From assembly GCA_051294375.1 (NCBI GenBank), contig CM119271.1, forward strand, positions 8,790,692 to 8,854,691: DNA of 64,000 nt. Reading direction: 5' to 3'. The DNA is from Paraspadella gotoi (lineage: Eukaryota; Chaetognatha). How positions within the stretch are numbered: the stretch's first letter is position 1; every line of letters starts with the position of its first letter. The notes beneath the pieces are model-generated. The model ran no database searches. It worked only from the letters and a program-made list of their open reading frames with translations, and was not told the origin of the DNA. A program made the position numbers and the translations under genes. Shown piece by piece: positions 13,842-27,440 of this stretch.

Positions 13842-15589
13842 CATATATTCCCAGTTCACTTTCGCTTATCTGTCTCACAGAGTCAATCACCCACCTCCTC
13901 ATTTTACATCGTTCCCCTCCACAGACCACTGCGCTAAGACTTTTCTTCACACCCCCCCTCTCCACCGCTCCAACAGGCTATCGAAGACGAAGAAAATCCC
14001 CCAAGAAAAAGTCAAGCGAGAAACTTAAATTGGGGAAAATAACACAAATTTAGTTTTAGAAACACGTGACCCGAATTGGGACGTTCGTCTCTTCATTATT
14101 TCGTCGATCGTCGTCGATTGTCGCTCGTCTTTAAGCGGTCAATATCTCAGCTGCCTTGGCCGACTTCAACATTTTAAGTCGTTGTTGTTATCGTCACGTC
14201 CTTGTTTGTCATGTTGTTATTTATTCTTTTTTTCCGTCTTAAAGAGTCACTTTCCTACAATCATCTTCCTTTTTCGTCCAATACGTTGCCGTCAGAAAGA
14301 ACCAGTCTATAGGAGCGTCACTCAAGAGATAGTCCCGGTTAGCGGTTCATCAGAGCGTCACAGGTCGCCGTGAGCGTGATAGTCGTCGTTCTTCGTTTTA
14401 ATAAAAGTTTTTCTTCATCGACTTATAGCGCGTTAGCGGTCATCTTCGTCGTCGGTTGGTCGTCTTTCCTTCGTTCGTTAGTAGTTGTCAGTTCGGGGAA
14501 TCGTCTCAAAAAGTCAGAGAGAGTTCGAGTCGTGAAGTTATTGATTTTTTGACGCGTTAGATTGATTGATACGTGTTATCAAGGTTCCACGCCCCTCAGT
14601 GATTGAAAATTCGATTTTGATTGATTGATTGAAATTGGGCTTTAATTTATTTTTTATTTATTTGATTGATTGATGTGAATTTGACTTGATTGAACTTGAC
14701 TTGATTGACTTGACTTGATTGATGTGAATATTATTTATTTATATTATTATATTAATCTATTTTATTTTTGATTGATTGATTAATTGATTCGAATTGATTT
14801 GATTTGTTTATTGTATATTATTTTATTTATTTATTATTTTATTATAATTGACATTGACTTTGATTTTATTGAATATTGAATTGAATTGAATTGATGTTGA
14901 TTGAAGTTGACTGATTTATTTATTTATTTATTTATTTTATTCTATTGATTTGATTGATTTATTGGGATATTTGATAGATTTGTTGTATTATACTTATCAT
15001 ATTATTTTATTCTCTTTTTTTTTTTCTTTATTCATTCATTAATTTTCATTCATTCATTCATTCATTCTTCATTCATTCATTCGTCCGCCGCCCACTTATG
15101 CACCGAGAAGAGACACCGCGTTGATCTACCGCCTCTCCCTTCTCATCAAGCTCGATACGCCAATTCTTTCCCATCGCGAAACGGTCCTTTAATCATATTT
15201 TTTACATAAAATTATTTACAAAGGCATAAAACGCGCGAGGACTCAAAGTTCTCGAAAACGAATAAAGTCGGCGTTTCGAATGATTAATTTATTTTTTTGA
15301 ATGCGACAGTCCTTTAAAAAAAAAAAAATTAAAAAAAAAACTTTTGAAGAATTGGAAAAGACGAATTCGAGAGAGAAATGACCACAAAAATGACAACAAA
15401 AAATCTTTCTACGACTCCGATTTTTTTTTTTTTAAAAACTTTTTGAAGATTTAGGTTTTTTTGTGTCAATTTCTGTCGATTGTGCTTTAGTTTGAAAGGC
15501 GGTATTTTCAAAAGTTGGTTTAAAATCTGAGCGTGGTTGAAATATTATCGATTGCGGTTGACCTTTGAAATCGGAACAAATTATTATAA

Positions 15590-15808
15590 AAATAATTCAA
15601 TTTTATCAACTAAAAACCTATCTCGCCCCTGGCTTTAGGTCGGACTATGTTGGGTATTTAAGCCTCTTTTCCTCTTTCTTACAAGTGCATAACAAAAGTA
15701 GAACCTTTCCGGGTTTCAATTAACACCGATCTCTCACCTGTCTTGTTTAATTAAAAGCCATGAGTTTGTTTTGCTACCGTAATACTAAATGAGGGGTAAT
15801 ATATTGAT
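15590..15808 (-). repeat. R1 dispersed element (block B copy)
   Basis: The block B counterpart of 9936-10140, with the same order of landmarks and added small insertions. Confidence 0.7.
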
Positions 15809-15831
15809 AGTTTATATAAATAATGAAATAA

Positions 15832-16113
15832 AATTTGGATAGAAACCAATAAAAAAAATTTATCCATAATTAATAAATAGGCGTAGTCTTGCCTCTGACT
15901 TTTGAGACAGGCATTTGACGTGGCTTTTCTCTAAGCCCTCCATCACGTTTAACAAGGAAGATAATGACCAACATTTATCATTTTCCCATGCCAAAAAGCT
16001 TTCATTCAAAGACTCTCCTCACGTATCTTCGTTTATTCACACCAGAGTTACCTGGCTTTTCCCTACTCACATGAAAGTGGATATAACTATCTTTCAAAGA
16101 ATGTCTATTTAAA
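15832..16113 (-). repeat. R1 dispersed element (block B copy)
   Basis: The block B counterpart of 10160-10394. Recognisable parts are cttgcctctgact, gccctccatcacg, aaagactctcctcacg and the cagagttacctggc segment. Confidence 0.75.
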
Positions 16114-17788
16114 CACACTCCCTTTAAGTATGTTAATAAGGGATAATAATTTTTTTTTACACGTTACGTTGCTTGGGTTCTATCAAATTATTGGATTCGA
16201 TCACCACACACTTGCAAAAATAACTTCAGTGCAGATCAGAATTTCTTTCCCCCCGCCAGACTCTTTTTAAAACGACATTTTAATGACAATCAAACGTCAG
16301 TTAAGAAAAAAAACTTGAACTAACATAATCGATGCTTTTTTGAATATATGATAGGAGAAAGTTCAAATGATCAATTTAATATTGGGGGCTGTCTTGTCAG
16401 ATCAAACGTCTCTCTCTCTACTCACTCTCTCTTCTCATCTCTTCCTTCTCCTCTCTCTCTCTCTTCTCTCTCATCTCTCGTCTCTTCTTCTCCTCTCTCT
16501 CCTCTCTCTTTTCATCTACCTAAGTCGTCATATTTTCTGCTCTTCTGCTTTGACGTCTCGGTATATTTTAAATTCCACGAAAGTTGAATTCGCGAAGAAT
16601 TCCCGTCTACCGCGATCCAGAAATCAAAAATTCGTCAAAAACAAAAAACAGACGAAGAGAGAAGAGAGAGACGGAGAGAGAGGGGCGCGAGAGAGAGAAC
16701 GAGAGAAGACAGGCGAGGAGACTCGACTGACGAGAAAGAGAGTAGATGGGTAAGAGAGATGGGAGGAGGACGGACGAAGAGAGAGAGAGAAGAGAGTCGG
16801 GAGAAGAGAAGAATAGTTCGAAAAATCAAATCAAAAGTACTTTCAATGTGACAGATAGAGAAAGAAATTAGCCAGAACCGAAGAACGATGACTATAAATT
16901 TTTAAAAGCGCGAAGTATGTTAAATGAAACATTTACATGGCGTTTGCTTTAAGCTTGAAAAAAAAAACTACGAAGCAAACATGAAACCTTGATGAGTCAT
17001 TCGCAAATGAGGTCGTTATTAAGAGCGCCTGTACTGTACGTTCCGTTCGTTTGTCTGACAAAGTTGGAATGAGAGAAAAAAAAAATGCGACATCTCAGAT
17101 TGACTTCTCTGTGTTCAGAAAGATATATTGGTCTTAGATGGGGAGCAATTAAATTTTTTTTGGTCAAATGTAAAATCGATAACACCATGACTGAAATATT
17201 TAATTTGTATTTATGTGTTTCCAATAGGAACGAGCCAAGCCTATTAGAAAGAGGAGGAAATAACGAGATCTTATCTTTATTAGACTCTGTTCTACTCTCT
17301 TCTCTTTCTCTACAGCCATATCTCCAAATATAAATCAATCAAAAACGATTTTACTGACACGATTAGTGAGAACGAGAGAAGGAGGAGAGAGAGCGTGAGG
17401 AGAGACGAGAGAGAGAGCGTGAGAGAGAGAGAGAGAGAGAGAGAGAAATAGAGAGGGGAGTTGAGGAGAAGAAGAGAGAGAGAGGACTTTAATCTCGCGG
17501 AGGCCCCTATCGAGCAATATTTTCTTTAAAGCCGAAAGCTCAGGGCCCCAGATTATTTCGACCTCCTCGATTAACAACCCCCATTAACTTTGGCGTTGTA
17601 ACTTCAAAAAGCCCAGGACGTTGCGATTAGTTTCGACGGCGGGGCAAAGACACCGATCCCCACAGGAGAACATCAAAAAAAATCTCTTATTTGATTTAAT
17701 AACCGACTACGCGTCGGGGCCAGAAGACGAGAGAGAGAGAGAGGAGAGAGAGGGAGAGAGAGAGAGAAGAAAAAGAAGAGAGAGAGAT

Positions 17789-17820
<32 letters not shown>

Positions 17821-19683
17821 GGAGACGGAGGAGAATGAGAGAGAGAGCAGAGAGAGAGGAGGAAAGAGAGAGTTTGAAGTTTTTACCGCCGTTGCAACTT
17901 TTGTTTGTTTATCCAATCAATTACCGAATGGTTTTACGAGATTTCGAGAAAAAGTTAATTGTGGGGGGGGAAGGAGAAAAGAGAGAGAGAGACGACGAGA
18001 GAGACAGGAGACGAGAGAGAGAGTAGACGAGAGAGAAAGAAAAAAGAAAAGTAAAAAAAAAAGAGAGAGGTTCAGAAAAATAGGGAGGAGAGGGGCAGAG
18101 AAAAGGCTGGCAGAGAACTGAGGAGCCCGCGGCGGGTTCAGCGAAAAAAACAAAGAGATAACTAAGCTGAGACGCCGAAGTCGGCAGAGAGAAAGATTTT
18201 ATTTTTCTCGGTCGCTTTATTTTTTGTTTTTTAGCCGGCTCGACCGGCTTTTTTAAGGCGCGCATTTTTCGTTAGCTTCGGAGATTTCGTTTTTAACGGA
18301 ATAAAAAACGGTCAGACTTGCTGGAAAGGCGTCATCTGCTGTGTTGACCGAGCGAGGCGAAGACAACAACCAAATAACAAAGACGACGACGACGACGACT
18401 AATAAAAACAAATAGACGACGACGACGACGACGCACGACCAAGACCCTGTCTCCGTGCTTCGACAACTCACCAAAAATCGTATCAGAAACCGAAGCAAAG
18501 AAAAACAAAAACAATAAACAAATCACAAATTCTTTATCTCCGCTTTCCATTCTCGAAAAAGCCGAATTTGGTTTCATCGTAAACAAATGTTGCGGGGATT
18601 TCTTTACATTCGCGGAACCCACTTGTTCTCGAAAGCTCGAGAGAAAAAGAAAGGAATCCGAAGAAATATTTTAATAAAAAAAATGGAAAGAACGATTCAG
18701 AATATTTCCGGAGGAATATTACGCAAGGGAGGAAAAAATAAAAGATTACCACATGTGAAGAGAAGACAGAAACAGCGACGAGCTCGAGGTGTTGCCACCA
18801 GCAGTCATAGTGAATGACTTTTTTTAGGAAATTACACGGTTAGCGAGCAAATATGATTGCAATGTACATATTAAGGGCTTTAATGGTACATATAACGCTT
18901 TTGCATAAGATATTGAACTTAATTGATCGTTGTGGTTAACCGAGTTAATGGACATTAAAACGGACAGGAACCGACCTAACGACAATAAACTAAGAGTTGT
19001 TCAGCGAGTTACTCGCGGCGCAACTAAACATAAGGTGAGTGGGGAGAATTTATATTGAAACGCAGAGAGACAAACCCAAAGGTAAGACGAGGGTGAGGAC
19101 AGAGGAGGTAGTCAGGAGAAAGGGGGGTGAGGTGAACGAAGAGGAAGAAACGCGAGGGAGTGGGAAGATTATGATGATGATGATGATAACGATATTACTA
19201 AAACGCCCGGGATGAGGAGAAACAAAGCCCTAGGGCCGATCCTATTTTGCGGCCCTCCTGCTTAACTTTATAACTATAAACTATCGATTAATGTAAAGAA
19301 TTTCAACAGTAATTTTATAAAAAATACTAGTGTTATTTAAAAATATATTTATTAGGGTATCCTAAATGACGAATACTTTAAAATATGACGAGCCCCGGCG
19401 GGGGTTTACCGCCAGATACTAATACTATTTCTACTCCGTGTAATTGTACCATAATTTCTCGCCTTTTCTACTNNNNNNNNNNNNNNNNNNNNNNNNNCTT
19501 TCAGTTTTACTACATCTACCAATGAGCAACGTTTATTTTATTTATATACAATTTATCTGTAATGCTGTATGCCCTTTTGAATGTACTGTTTCAACTAATT
19601 GTTGTAAACGAATAAAACACATATATTAATCGCACGAAACAATGGATAAAAAGTGTTATTCAATTTAAAATGAAATTTAAATA

Positions 19684-19738
19684 GACGCAGAGTGATGAAC
19701 GTGGAAGAGAGGAGGTAGAGGAGAGAGAAAGAGAGAGA

Positions 19739-19783
<45 letters not shown>

Positions 19784-22114
19784 AAGAAAAGTAAAAAAAA
19801 AGGAGAGGATGTCAGAAAAATAGGGAGGAGAGGGGGGCGAGAGAAAAGGTGGGAGAACTGAGAGCCGCGGCGGGTTCGCGAAAAAACAAAGCAGATAACT
19901 AAGTGGACGCCGAACGTCGGCAGAGAGAAAGATTTTTTTTCTTGGTCGCTTTTTTTTTGTTTTTTAGCCGTCGACGGTTTTAAGGCGGATTTTTCGTTAG
20001 CTTCGGAGATTTCGTTTTTAAACGAATAAAAAACGGTCAGACTTTGCTGGAAAGGCTCATCTGCTGTGTGACGAGGACGAAGACAACAACCAATAACAAA
20101 GAGACGACACGGACGACTAATAAAAACAAATAGACGACGACGACGACGACGCGAGACGACCAAGACCCTGTCTCCTCTCGACAATCACCAAAAAATCGTA
20201 TCAGACAGACCGAACAAGAGAAAAAACAAAAACATAAACAAATTCAACAAATTCTTTATCTCCGCTTTCCATCTCGAAAAGCCGAATTGGTTTCATCGTA
20301 AACAAATGTTGGGATTTCTTTACTTCGGAACCCATGTTCTCGAAAGCTCGAGGAGAAAAGAAAGGATCCGAAGAAATATATTTAATAAAAAAAATGGAAA
20401 GAACGATTCAGAATATTTCGAGAATATTCGCAGAGGGGAGGAAAAATAAAGATACCACATTGAAGAGAACAGAAAAGCGACGAGTCGAGGTGTTGGCAAC
20501 CGCAGTCATAGTGATGACTTTTTAGGAATTACACGGTTTACCGAGCAAATATGGATGCATGTACATATTAAGGAGCTTTAATGGTACACTATAACCTTTT
20601 GCATAAGTATTGAACTTAATTGATCTGGCGTTAACCGAGTTAATGGACATTAAAAGGACAGGACCGACCTAACGACAAATAACTAAAGAGTTGTTCAGCG
20701 AGTACTCGCGGCGCAACTAAACATATAGGTGAGTGGGGCAGAATTATGATTGAAACGCGAGAGACAACCCAAGGATAAGACGAGGGTGAGGACAGAGGAG
20801 GTAAGTCAGGGAGAAAGGGGGGTGAGGTGAACGAAGAGGAAGAAACGCGGAGGAGTGGGGAAGATATGATGATGATTGAGATAAGATATTACTAAAACGC
20901 CCGGGATGAGGAGAGAACAAAGCCCTAGGGCGATCCTATTTTGGCGGCCCCTCCTCGGGCTTAACGCCCTGGGTCTATACACTAAACTATCGATTATGTA
21001 AAGAATTTCAACAGTAATTTTTAAAAATACTAGTGTTATTTAAAAATATATTTATTGGGTATCCTAAATGACAATACTTTTAAAAAATATGCGAAGCCCC
21101 CGGCGGGGGTCTTACCGCCAGACTACTATACTATTTCTACTCCGTGTAATTGTACATAATTTCTCGCCTTTTCTACTCTTTTCAGTTACTAACATCTAGC
21201 CAATGATGCAACGTTTTATTACAATCTGTAATCTGTTGCCCTTGAATTATTTACACTAATTTGTAACGAATACATAATCGCACGACAAGGATTAAAAGTG
21301 TTATTCCAATTTAAATGAAATTTAAATAACGAAGTAAAGATATTAAAATTATTTAACCAGGGGATGGGTCGGGAACGAAGACATAGTGAAGTCTATACCA
21401 GAACGAGGTGGGAAAATATCCTCCAACGCGGAAGGAGCGACTGCTTGAAATTTTGACCGAACCAGACGGGCGGGGCAGGTCAAGGGTCGCCGACGAGTTG
21501 GTGACACGCTTATTAAATGAACGCCTCGCACACGTAGTCGAGCAATGAGAAAAGAGAGTCGAGGATCGAATCCAAACAATGAAAACTAGCGATTTGACAG
21601 ATGGAAAAAAAAATCCAAAAAAACGTAACGATCCGAACGAGTCGATCGCTCGTCTGGATTTTCGATCACAGAATTTATCACCTTGTCGTTCGAATTGACA
21701 CGACGTGACTCCCCGGCCGTTCCACTTCCCCTTCACTGCGACTGCTGAACCGTCCACCCTTTCGCCTTTGTCTTCCTGTGGACCTTTTTGGATATCGCGT
21801 GACCATGGGTTTGAGACGTTTTTAAACTTTTATTTTGGGCCTAATGTTCATTATCTAATAATACAAATTAACAAAATATAAAAGAACCCGCTTACTATTA
21901 ATTGATCGTGTCTCCATTCCCCCCTCTCTCTCTTTGCTTTCTTTTTCTCTCTTTACACTCTATCATCTCTCTTCTCATCTCTCTGTTCTCTCTCTCTCTC
22001 TCTCCTTCTCTGTCTGACCTGCCGTCGTCTAGGAATAACAGTAAAGTTCAGTTCTGTGGTTGTGGACGTTTGAATCTCGATTCTTTGGGTTGGCGGTCCT
22101 GTGTCTTCAATTAC

Positions 22115-22158
<44 letters not shown>

Positions 22159-22162
22159 CTCG

Positions 22163-22193
<31 letters not shown>

Positions 22194-23198
22194 CTTCTTT
22201 GCCCTTGTGAAACGCCGTTTTGTTCTGTGTTCGGTTTTGAGCGGATTTTATGACTCTCTCTCTCTCCTCCCTCTCACGAATCCGACCAGTTGTATTGCCC
22301 TGCCCCGCCACCTACCGATTCCTTTACCCCACCTCCTACTTCTTCTACCTTACCCTCCCCTCCTACCCCTCACTCCTCTCAGAAAACCGTTGACTCGGGA
22401 AGGTAATCGATTACGATAGAAGGAGCAACAACAACATATCAACAACAGTACAATGATATTTCCGCAGACTGCTTCTGATCGTTTCGCGGTTTTCGCCCGC
22501 AATGGTATTATCCCTTGTGTATTTTTTATGGGACTTATCTCCTTCTCCTGCATTTCTCTCTCTCTCTCTGTTCTCTGCCTCTCTCATCTCCGGCTCCTCG
22601 TCTCTCTCTCGTCTCCTCTCTACTCTCGCTCTCTCTCTCTCTCTCATGTCTCCCTCTTTTATTGATTTTTATTGGCATGTTCCGTGCGTCTGTTGTTCAG
22701 GGTTCAAGCGTTTAAAAGCCGTCCGATCACTTTGGCGACGTGCAGAAGTCAAAGTTGTAGTGATTTATGCCGCTCTGTCTCGTCTCGTGTCTCTCTGCTC
22801 TCTCTGTCTCTCTGTCTTCTCTCTCGTATCTCATCTTTCTATCTCTCTCTTCTTTCTTCTGATCTCGTCTACTAGGTACTTTTATTTTTAAAAAACATCT
22901 TATATTTCAATTATCATGGCTTACGTGTGGATTCAACTTTCTCACGGTCCGTATCAAATCTCTCGACTCAATAATGAAGAATACCTATCACTTAACTACA
23001 ATTTTAAAAAGAGACCTTTACAACATATTGACATGAATAGTATTTGTAAAATTACCGGTCGAATAAATTCAAAACAATCTCAACGAAATTGGGACCAGTA
23101 TTTGGAATTGAACTTACATCGGAAAATCCGTGCATTCGTATAGTAATAGTTTTCATTTTTTAAATTTGACTAACCTTCTTAACTTAAACACGTCCTCA
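19684..23198. repeat. duplicated block C: third partial copy plus unique tail
   Basis: It restarts at the sequence found at about 11530 in A and runs parallel to A and B to about 21115. It matches B's tail to about 21326, then continues with new sequence. This includes a CT-rich domain at 21915-22870 and AT-rich DNA, and it stops at a 25-N run. No gene is recognised; open frames in the CT-rich part are poly-Ser/Leu artefacts. Confidence 0.8.
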
Positions 23199-23223
23199 NN
23201 NNNNNNNNNNNNNNNNNNNNNNN

Positions 23224-23790
23224 ACGAAGTAAAGATAATTAAAATTATTTAACCAGGGGGATGGGTCGGGAACGAAGAGCATCAGTGTTAAGTTACTATA
23301 GAACGAGGTGGGAAAATATCCTCAACGGGCGGAAGCGAGCCGACTGCTTGAAATTTTTGACCGAACCAGACGGCGGTAGGGTCAAGGTTCGCCGACGAAG
23401 TTGTGCACGCTTATTAAATGACGCCTCGCTAACGTAGTCGACAATGAGAAAGAGCATCGAGGATCGAATCCAAACCATGAAAAACTAGCGATTTGACAGA
23501 TGGAAAAAAAAATCCAAAAAAACGTAACGATCCGAAGCGAGTCGATTCGTTCGTCTGGTTTCGATCACGAAGATTTATCATCTTGTCGTTCGAATTGACA
23601 CGACGATTGCGACTCCCCGCCGTTCCACTTCCCCCTTCACTGCGACTGTGAACCGTCACCCCTTTCGCCTTTCCTTCCTGTGGACCTTTTGGATATGCAT
23701 GCACCACGCGGTTGAGACGTTTTTAAACTTATTTTGTGGCCTAATGTTCATTAATTAATTAATACAAATTAACAAAATATAAAGAACCCG
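23224..23790. repeat. duplicated block D: copy of 21327-21890
   Basis: It starts immediately after the 25-N run with acgaagtaaagata and repeats 21327-21890 with scattered small indels. After about 23790 the sequence diverges into unique DNA. Confidence 0.85.
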
Positions 23791-24159
23791 CTTACTAAAT
23801 AATTGTCTTTTCCATCATCTCTTCTTTTTTTTTCTCAAAAAACTATACAATCCTTAAACAAACCGAGAACCATCTTTTCCCATTAAAATCAATAATTACA
23901 TACTTAACATTTAAAGTTTAAAACCCGACGCCACGTCAGGTCGCGTCTCGACGCGCAGTCTCGAAAAAAACACGGCGTAGCTAATTTCGCAATATCCGTC
24001 ATTGTTAAAAACGGAACGACGCTAAAACCGGTCGCGGACGGGAATAGAGAATGAAGACAGAAATCGTTAAGGATCGTTATTGGTTCGAAAGGTGATCTAG
24101 ATACTCGAACACTTGACTTAAGCAATAAACTTCTAAACTAAAACGACAGGTTTTAACGA

Positions 24160-24300
24160 AATTGGTGCAACCAATAAAAAAAAAATTGTCCATTCAATGC
24201 ATAATTATAAAATAAGCTATCTTGGGCCTGACTTTGAATCGGCTATGGTGGCTCAAATCTCCCATCACACTTACGAGATAATAACCTAGCAGCTTTCTTA
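24160..24300 (-). repeat. R1 dispersed element, partial
   Basis: It begins with attggtgcaaccaat and carries attgtccattcaatg, ctgactttgaatcggctat and cttacgagataataac. The distal half is missing. Confidence 0.75.
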
Positions 24301-24554
24301 TTTTTAATATTTCATATTTTTTTCAAAACTTTCCTCATTACTACGAAACATTAAATAGCTTTTCTCGGCCGATTCGAGATTTTAAAATAATGAAAGAACA
24401 ACTTCGGCCACCCGGCTCAATTTTCAATTAATGCTCCCTCCCTTTTTCGTTTTTTTAATATCAAAAGGGGAAGCATTAAACTTCAATTAAAGAAAATAAA
24501 AAATAATAAATCGCGAACATAAAGAAAAAATAAAAATAATTCTTGTCCGATACG

Positions 24555-24690
24555 ATGGCGTCGCTGCGGGCGGCGGCGACGGCGGCGGTGGGGGCGGCGG
24601 CGGCGGCGGCTGGGAGAAGCGGAGTTCTCGGTGTCTAACGTCGACGTGCGTCGGAAAAGAAGATGGCTAGCGTCGGCAGCGTCGGCAGCG
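24555..24690 (+). other. GC-rich patch with (GGC)n and a 27-codon open frame
   Basis: GC-rich, CpG-rich DNA in an AT-rich setting. An ATG at 24555 with G at +4 opens a 27-codon frame (MASLRAAATAAVG...) to TAA at 24636-24638, mostly poly-Ala from the GGC run. Further on, gtcggcagc repeats at 24670-24697. It could be a CpG-island promoter or a first exon. No function is assigned. Confidence 0.35.
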
Positions 24691-24770
24691 TCGACAATCA
24701 GTCCTTAGAATTAAGTTCCTTTTTAAGTTTAAAGAAAAAATTAGATAAGGAGATACGGAATAGGGGAAGG

Positions 24771-24862
24771 TTTAGGGTTAGGGATCAGTTTAATGTTTAT
24801 GTTTATGGATTTTGTTTTGGTTAAGGATTAGGGTTAAGTATTAGGCATTAGGTTAGGGTTGC
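24771..24862 (+). repeat. degenerate TTAGGG-like (telomere-type) repeat patch
   Basis: tttagggttaggg at 24771 is followed by ggattagggttaag, attaggcattagg and ttagggttgcg, with AT-rich interruptions. Confidence 0.6.
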
Positions 24863-27009
24863 GAATTATTGTTAGTTAAAGCTTGGTCAATGTATTAAAA
24901 AAAAAAGATTAAGGGTTAATTTTTGCATTAGAATCGAGTTCAACTCAGCGTTGTTGAGAAAACAACAGCAACAATCCGTTCCTGGCCAGAGTCGGCATTA
25001 AGAATGCTGGTCTTACATCGAAGGCAGAGTCGGCAGCCTCGTTTTCGCATTCCGCCGACTCCGCCGACGCTGGCGACGACATCGACGACGACTACGACCC
25101 CGTAAATCAACTCGGCTGACGCAAAGGCCGATTCCTTCTTATCACCGATTGTTAATTAGATCCACAAGTTATCACAAAAGTCAAAACGATCTCTCGTAAA
25201 TCCGCCTTCCCTCCGAAGAGGGNNNNNNNNNNNNNNNNNNNNNNNNNNNNNNNNNNNNNNNNNNNNNNNNNNNNNNNNNNNNNNNNNNNNNNNNNNNNNN
25301 NNNNNNNNNNNNNNNNNNNNNNNNNNNNNNNNNNNNNNNNNNNNNNNNNNNNNNNNNNNNNNNNNNNNNNNNNNNNNNNNNNNNNNNNNNNNNNNNNNNN
25401 NNNNNNNNNNNNNNNNNNNNNNNNNNNNNNNNNNNNNNNNNNNNNNNNNNNNNNNNNNNNNNNNNNNNNNNNNNNNNNNNNNNNNNNNNNNNNNNNNNNN
25501 NNNNNNNNNNNNNNNNNNNNNNNNNNNNNNNNNNNNNNNNNNNNNNNNNNNNNNNNNNNNNNNNNNNNNNNNNNNNNNNNNNNNNNNNNNNNNNNNNNNN
25601 NNNNNNNNNNNNNNNNNNNNNNNNNNNNNNCATAATTGCCAGGTTCGTCTCCGTAAAACTTTACGTAGCGTCCACTATTTCCGTAAAAGAAAATTCGATT
25701 GATAGGGTACATCTCTATTTAATACGCACTTTAAATTTAAAAAGAAATATTGTTACTACCAGTACTATAGTAATACTACAACTAAGCAGGACATGCCTTT
25801 CTTCTAAACAGTTTGATCAGAACGACATATTTTGAAGACACTCGCTAGAAAAGCTACGTTAGCGCGGAACAACCGGACGCCGGACGCCGGACGCCGGACG
25901 CCGGACGCCGGANNNNNNNNNNNNNNNNNNNNNNNNNNNNNNNNNNNNNNNNNNNNNNNNNNNNNNNNNNNNNNNNNNNNNNNNNNNNNNNNNNNNNNNN
26001 NNNNNNNNNNNNNNNNNNNNNNNNNNNNNNNNNNNNNNNNNNNNNTTTTCTTTCTCTCTGAAGCCGAAATCGACGTCTGAGTTTGACGTAAATTCGAGAG
26101 ACGAAATGGAATAAGTTGACGGCGACGACGAACGAAAGACCAGGATATTTATGGTGCGGGCATAAGCAGTCCTTGTCAACGAGATGAATTGTTANNNNNN
26201 NNNNNNNNNNNNNNNNNNNNNNNNNNNNNNNNNNNNNNNNNNNNNNNNNNNNNNNNNNNNNNNNNNNNNNNNNNNNNNNNNNNNNNNNNNNNNNNNNNNN
26301 NNNNNNNNNNNNNNNNNNNNNNNNNNNNNNNNNNNNNNNNNNNNNNNNNNNNNNNNNNNNNNNNNNNNNNNNNNNNNNNNNNNNNNNNGATTGATAGATT
26401 GAATCTTTCTTTCATTCTTTCTTTCTTTTCTTTCTTTTTCTCATTTTTTAATTCAATATTCATGGTAATTATCCTTTCTTTTTCGTTGTTTGAGAGATTA
26501 ACAAAGTTTGATTTTATTTTTGCAACGAATTTTATTTTTACAAGAGCAGACATGTTTCGGCTCACAGTACGAGTCTTCATCAGCGCATATTAATTTATTT
26601 GTATTATTTGTTAATTCAATATTCAATTACGTGTATTAATCATTCATTTTAAATGTAACACCGTATCGTAAACCGGACTTTTCCACCTCAGACATACGGA
26701 TCCAGTCGAAATGGATTCGTATTTCTCTTTCCGATCGCCCAAGGGGGCTTCGGCGATCGAAAGCCTTCAAAGCCAAACGACAAAAATCTTCTTTTTACGT
26801 CGCTTTTCCTTTCAAATTTTCCCGCCAATTAAATCCTGGGATAAATTTTGAAGGTTTTATTACTGATAAGAATCTAGAGTCTTCTTCTCTTTTGATTTAT
26901 GCTGGGTGAGTTTGGTAGGGAAAGTCTCTGAGTTAAGGAGGAGGGGGGGGAGAAGGTGAGTTTGAAGAGGTTAGGAAGAACGGTGTTCAAAGTTGGGGAG
27001 TGAGACATG
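24863..27009. other. non-coding, three N-gaps, short 7-bp tandem repeat
   Basis: AT-rich with GC-richer patches and gaps at 25223-25630, 25913-26045 and 26195-26388. A 7-bp tandem repeat (CCGGACG) occupies 25873-25912 at the left edge of the second gap. No gene is recognised. Confidence 0.6.
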
Positions 27010-27011
27010 GT

Positions 27012-27071
<60 letters not shown>

Positions 27072-27143
27072 AGGAAAGAAGGAAAGAGAGAAAGAAAGAA
27101 AGAAAGAAGGAAAGAGAGAAAGAAAGAAAGAAAGAAAGAACGA

Positions 27144-27199
<56 letters not shown>

Positions 27200-27440
27200 A
27201 AAAAGAAAGAAATAAAGAACGAGAGAAAGAAAGAAAAAAGAAAGAAGGGAAAAATGAAAGAAAGACGGAAAGAAAGAAAGAAAGNNNNNNNNNNAGAAAG
27301 AAAGAAAGAAAGAAAGAACGGAAGAAAGAAAGAAAGAAAGAAAGGGAAAAATGAAAGCCACCAAGTCAGCAAGCAAGCAAGCAAGAAAGAAAGAAAGAAA
27401 GAAAGAAAGCAAGAAAGAAAGAAAGAAAGAAAGAAAGTTT
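27010..27440. repeat. (AGAA)n tetranucleotide array
   Basis: About 430 bases of AGAA repeats with GGAA, CGAA and AGAG variants and a 10-N gap at 27285-27294. It gives poly-Lys/Glu/Arg frames on + and poly-Phe/Leu/Ser frames on -. Confidence 0.95.

Larger units (their letters stand above)
13570..19683. repeat. duplicated block B: indel-rich near-copy of block A
   Basis: It begins at the A-like sequence around 8312 and follows A in the same order to about 19400, then continues 280 bases past A's end across a 25-N run (19473-19497). It differs from A by frequent 1-3 base insertions, including inside microsatellites. That error style is expected of raw long reads rather than of evolved divergence. 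No coding gene is seen. Confidence 0.85.

Noticed and set aside
16348-18265. Many open frames rich in Ser/Leu or Arg/Glu here and elsewhere (for example 17335-18265, 21902-22891, 50020-50742)
   Set aside because: They are translations of (CT)n/(GA)n tracts, overlap on both strands, and have no domain or splice support.
21353-21757. A 134-codon minus-strand frame, partly repeated at 23296-23707
   Set aside because: The two copies lose frame with each other through small indels and no motif is recognised.
22916-23143. A 75-codon + strand frame starting MAYVWIQLSHGP
   Set aside because: Normal-looking composition, but short, isolated, with no recognised motif, and within a noisy block.
26546-26584. 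acatgtttcggctcacag...cttcatcag, resembling a motif I associate with dispersed repeats in invertebrate genomes
   Set aside because: Single short occurrence; cannot be tied to a defined element without a repeat library.
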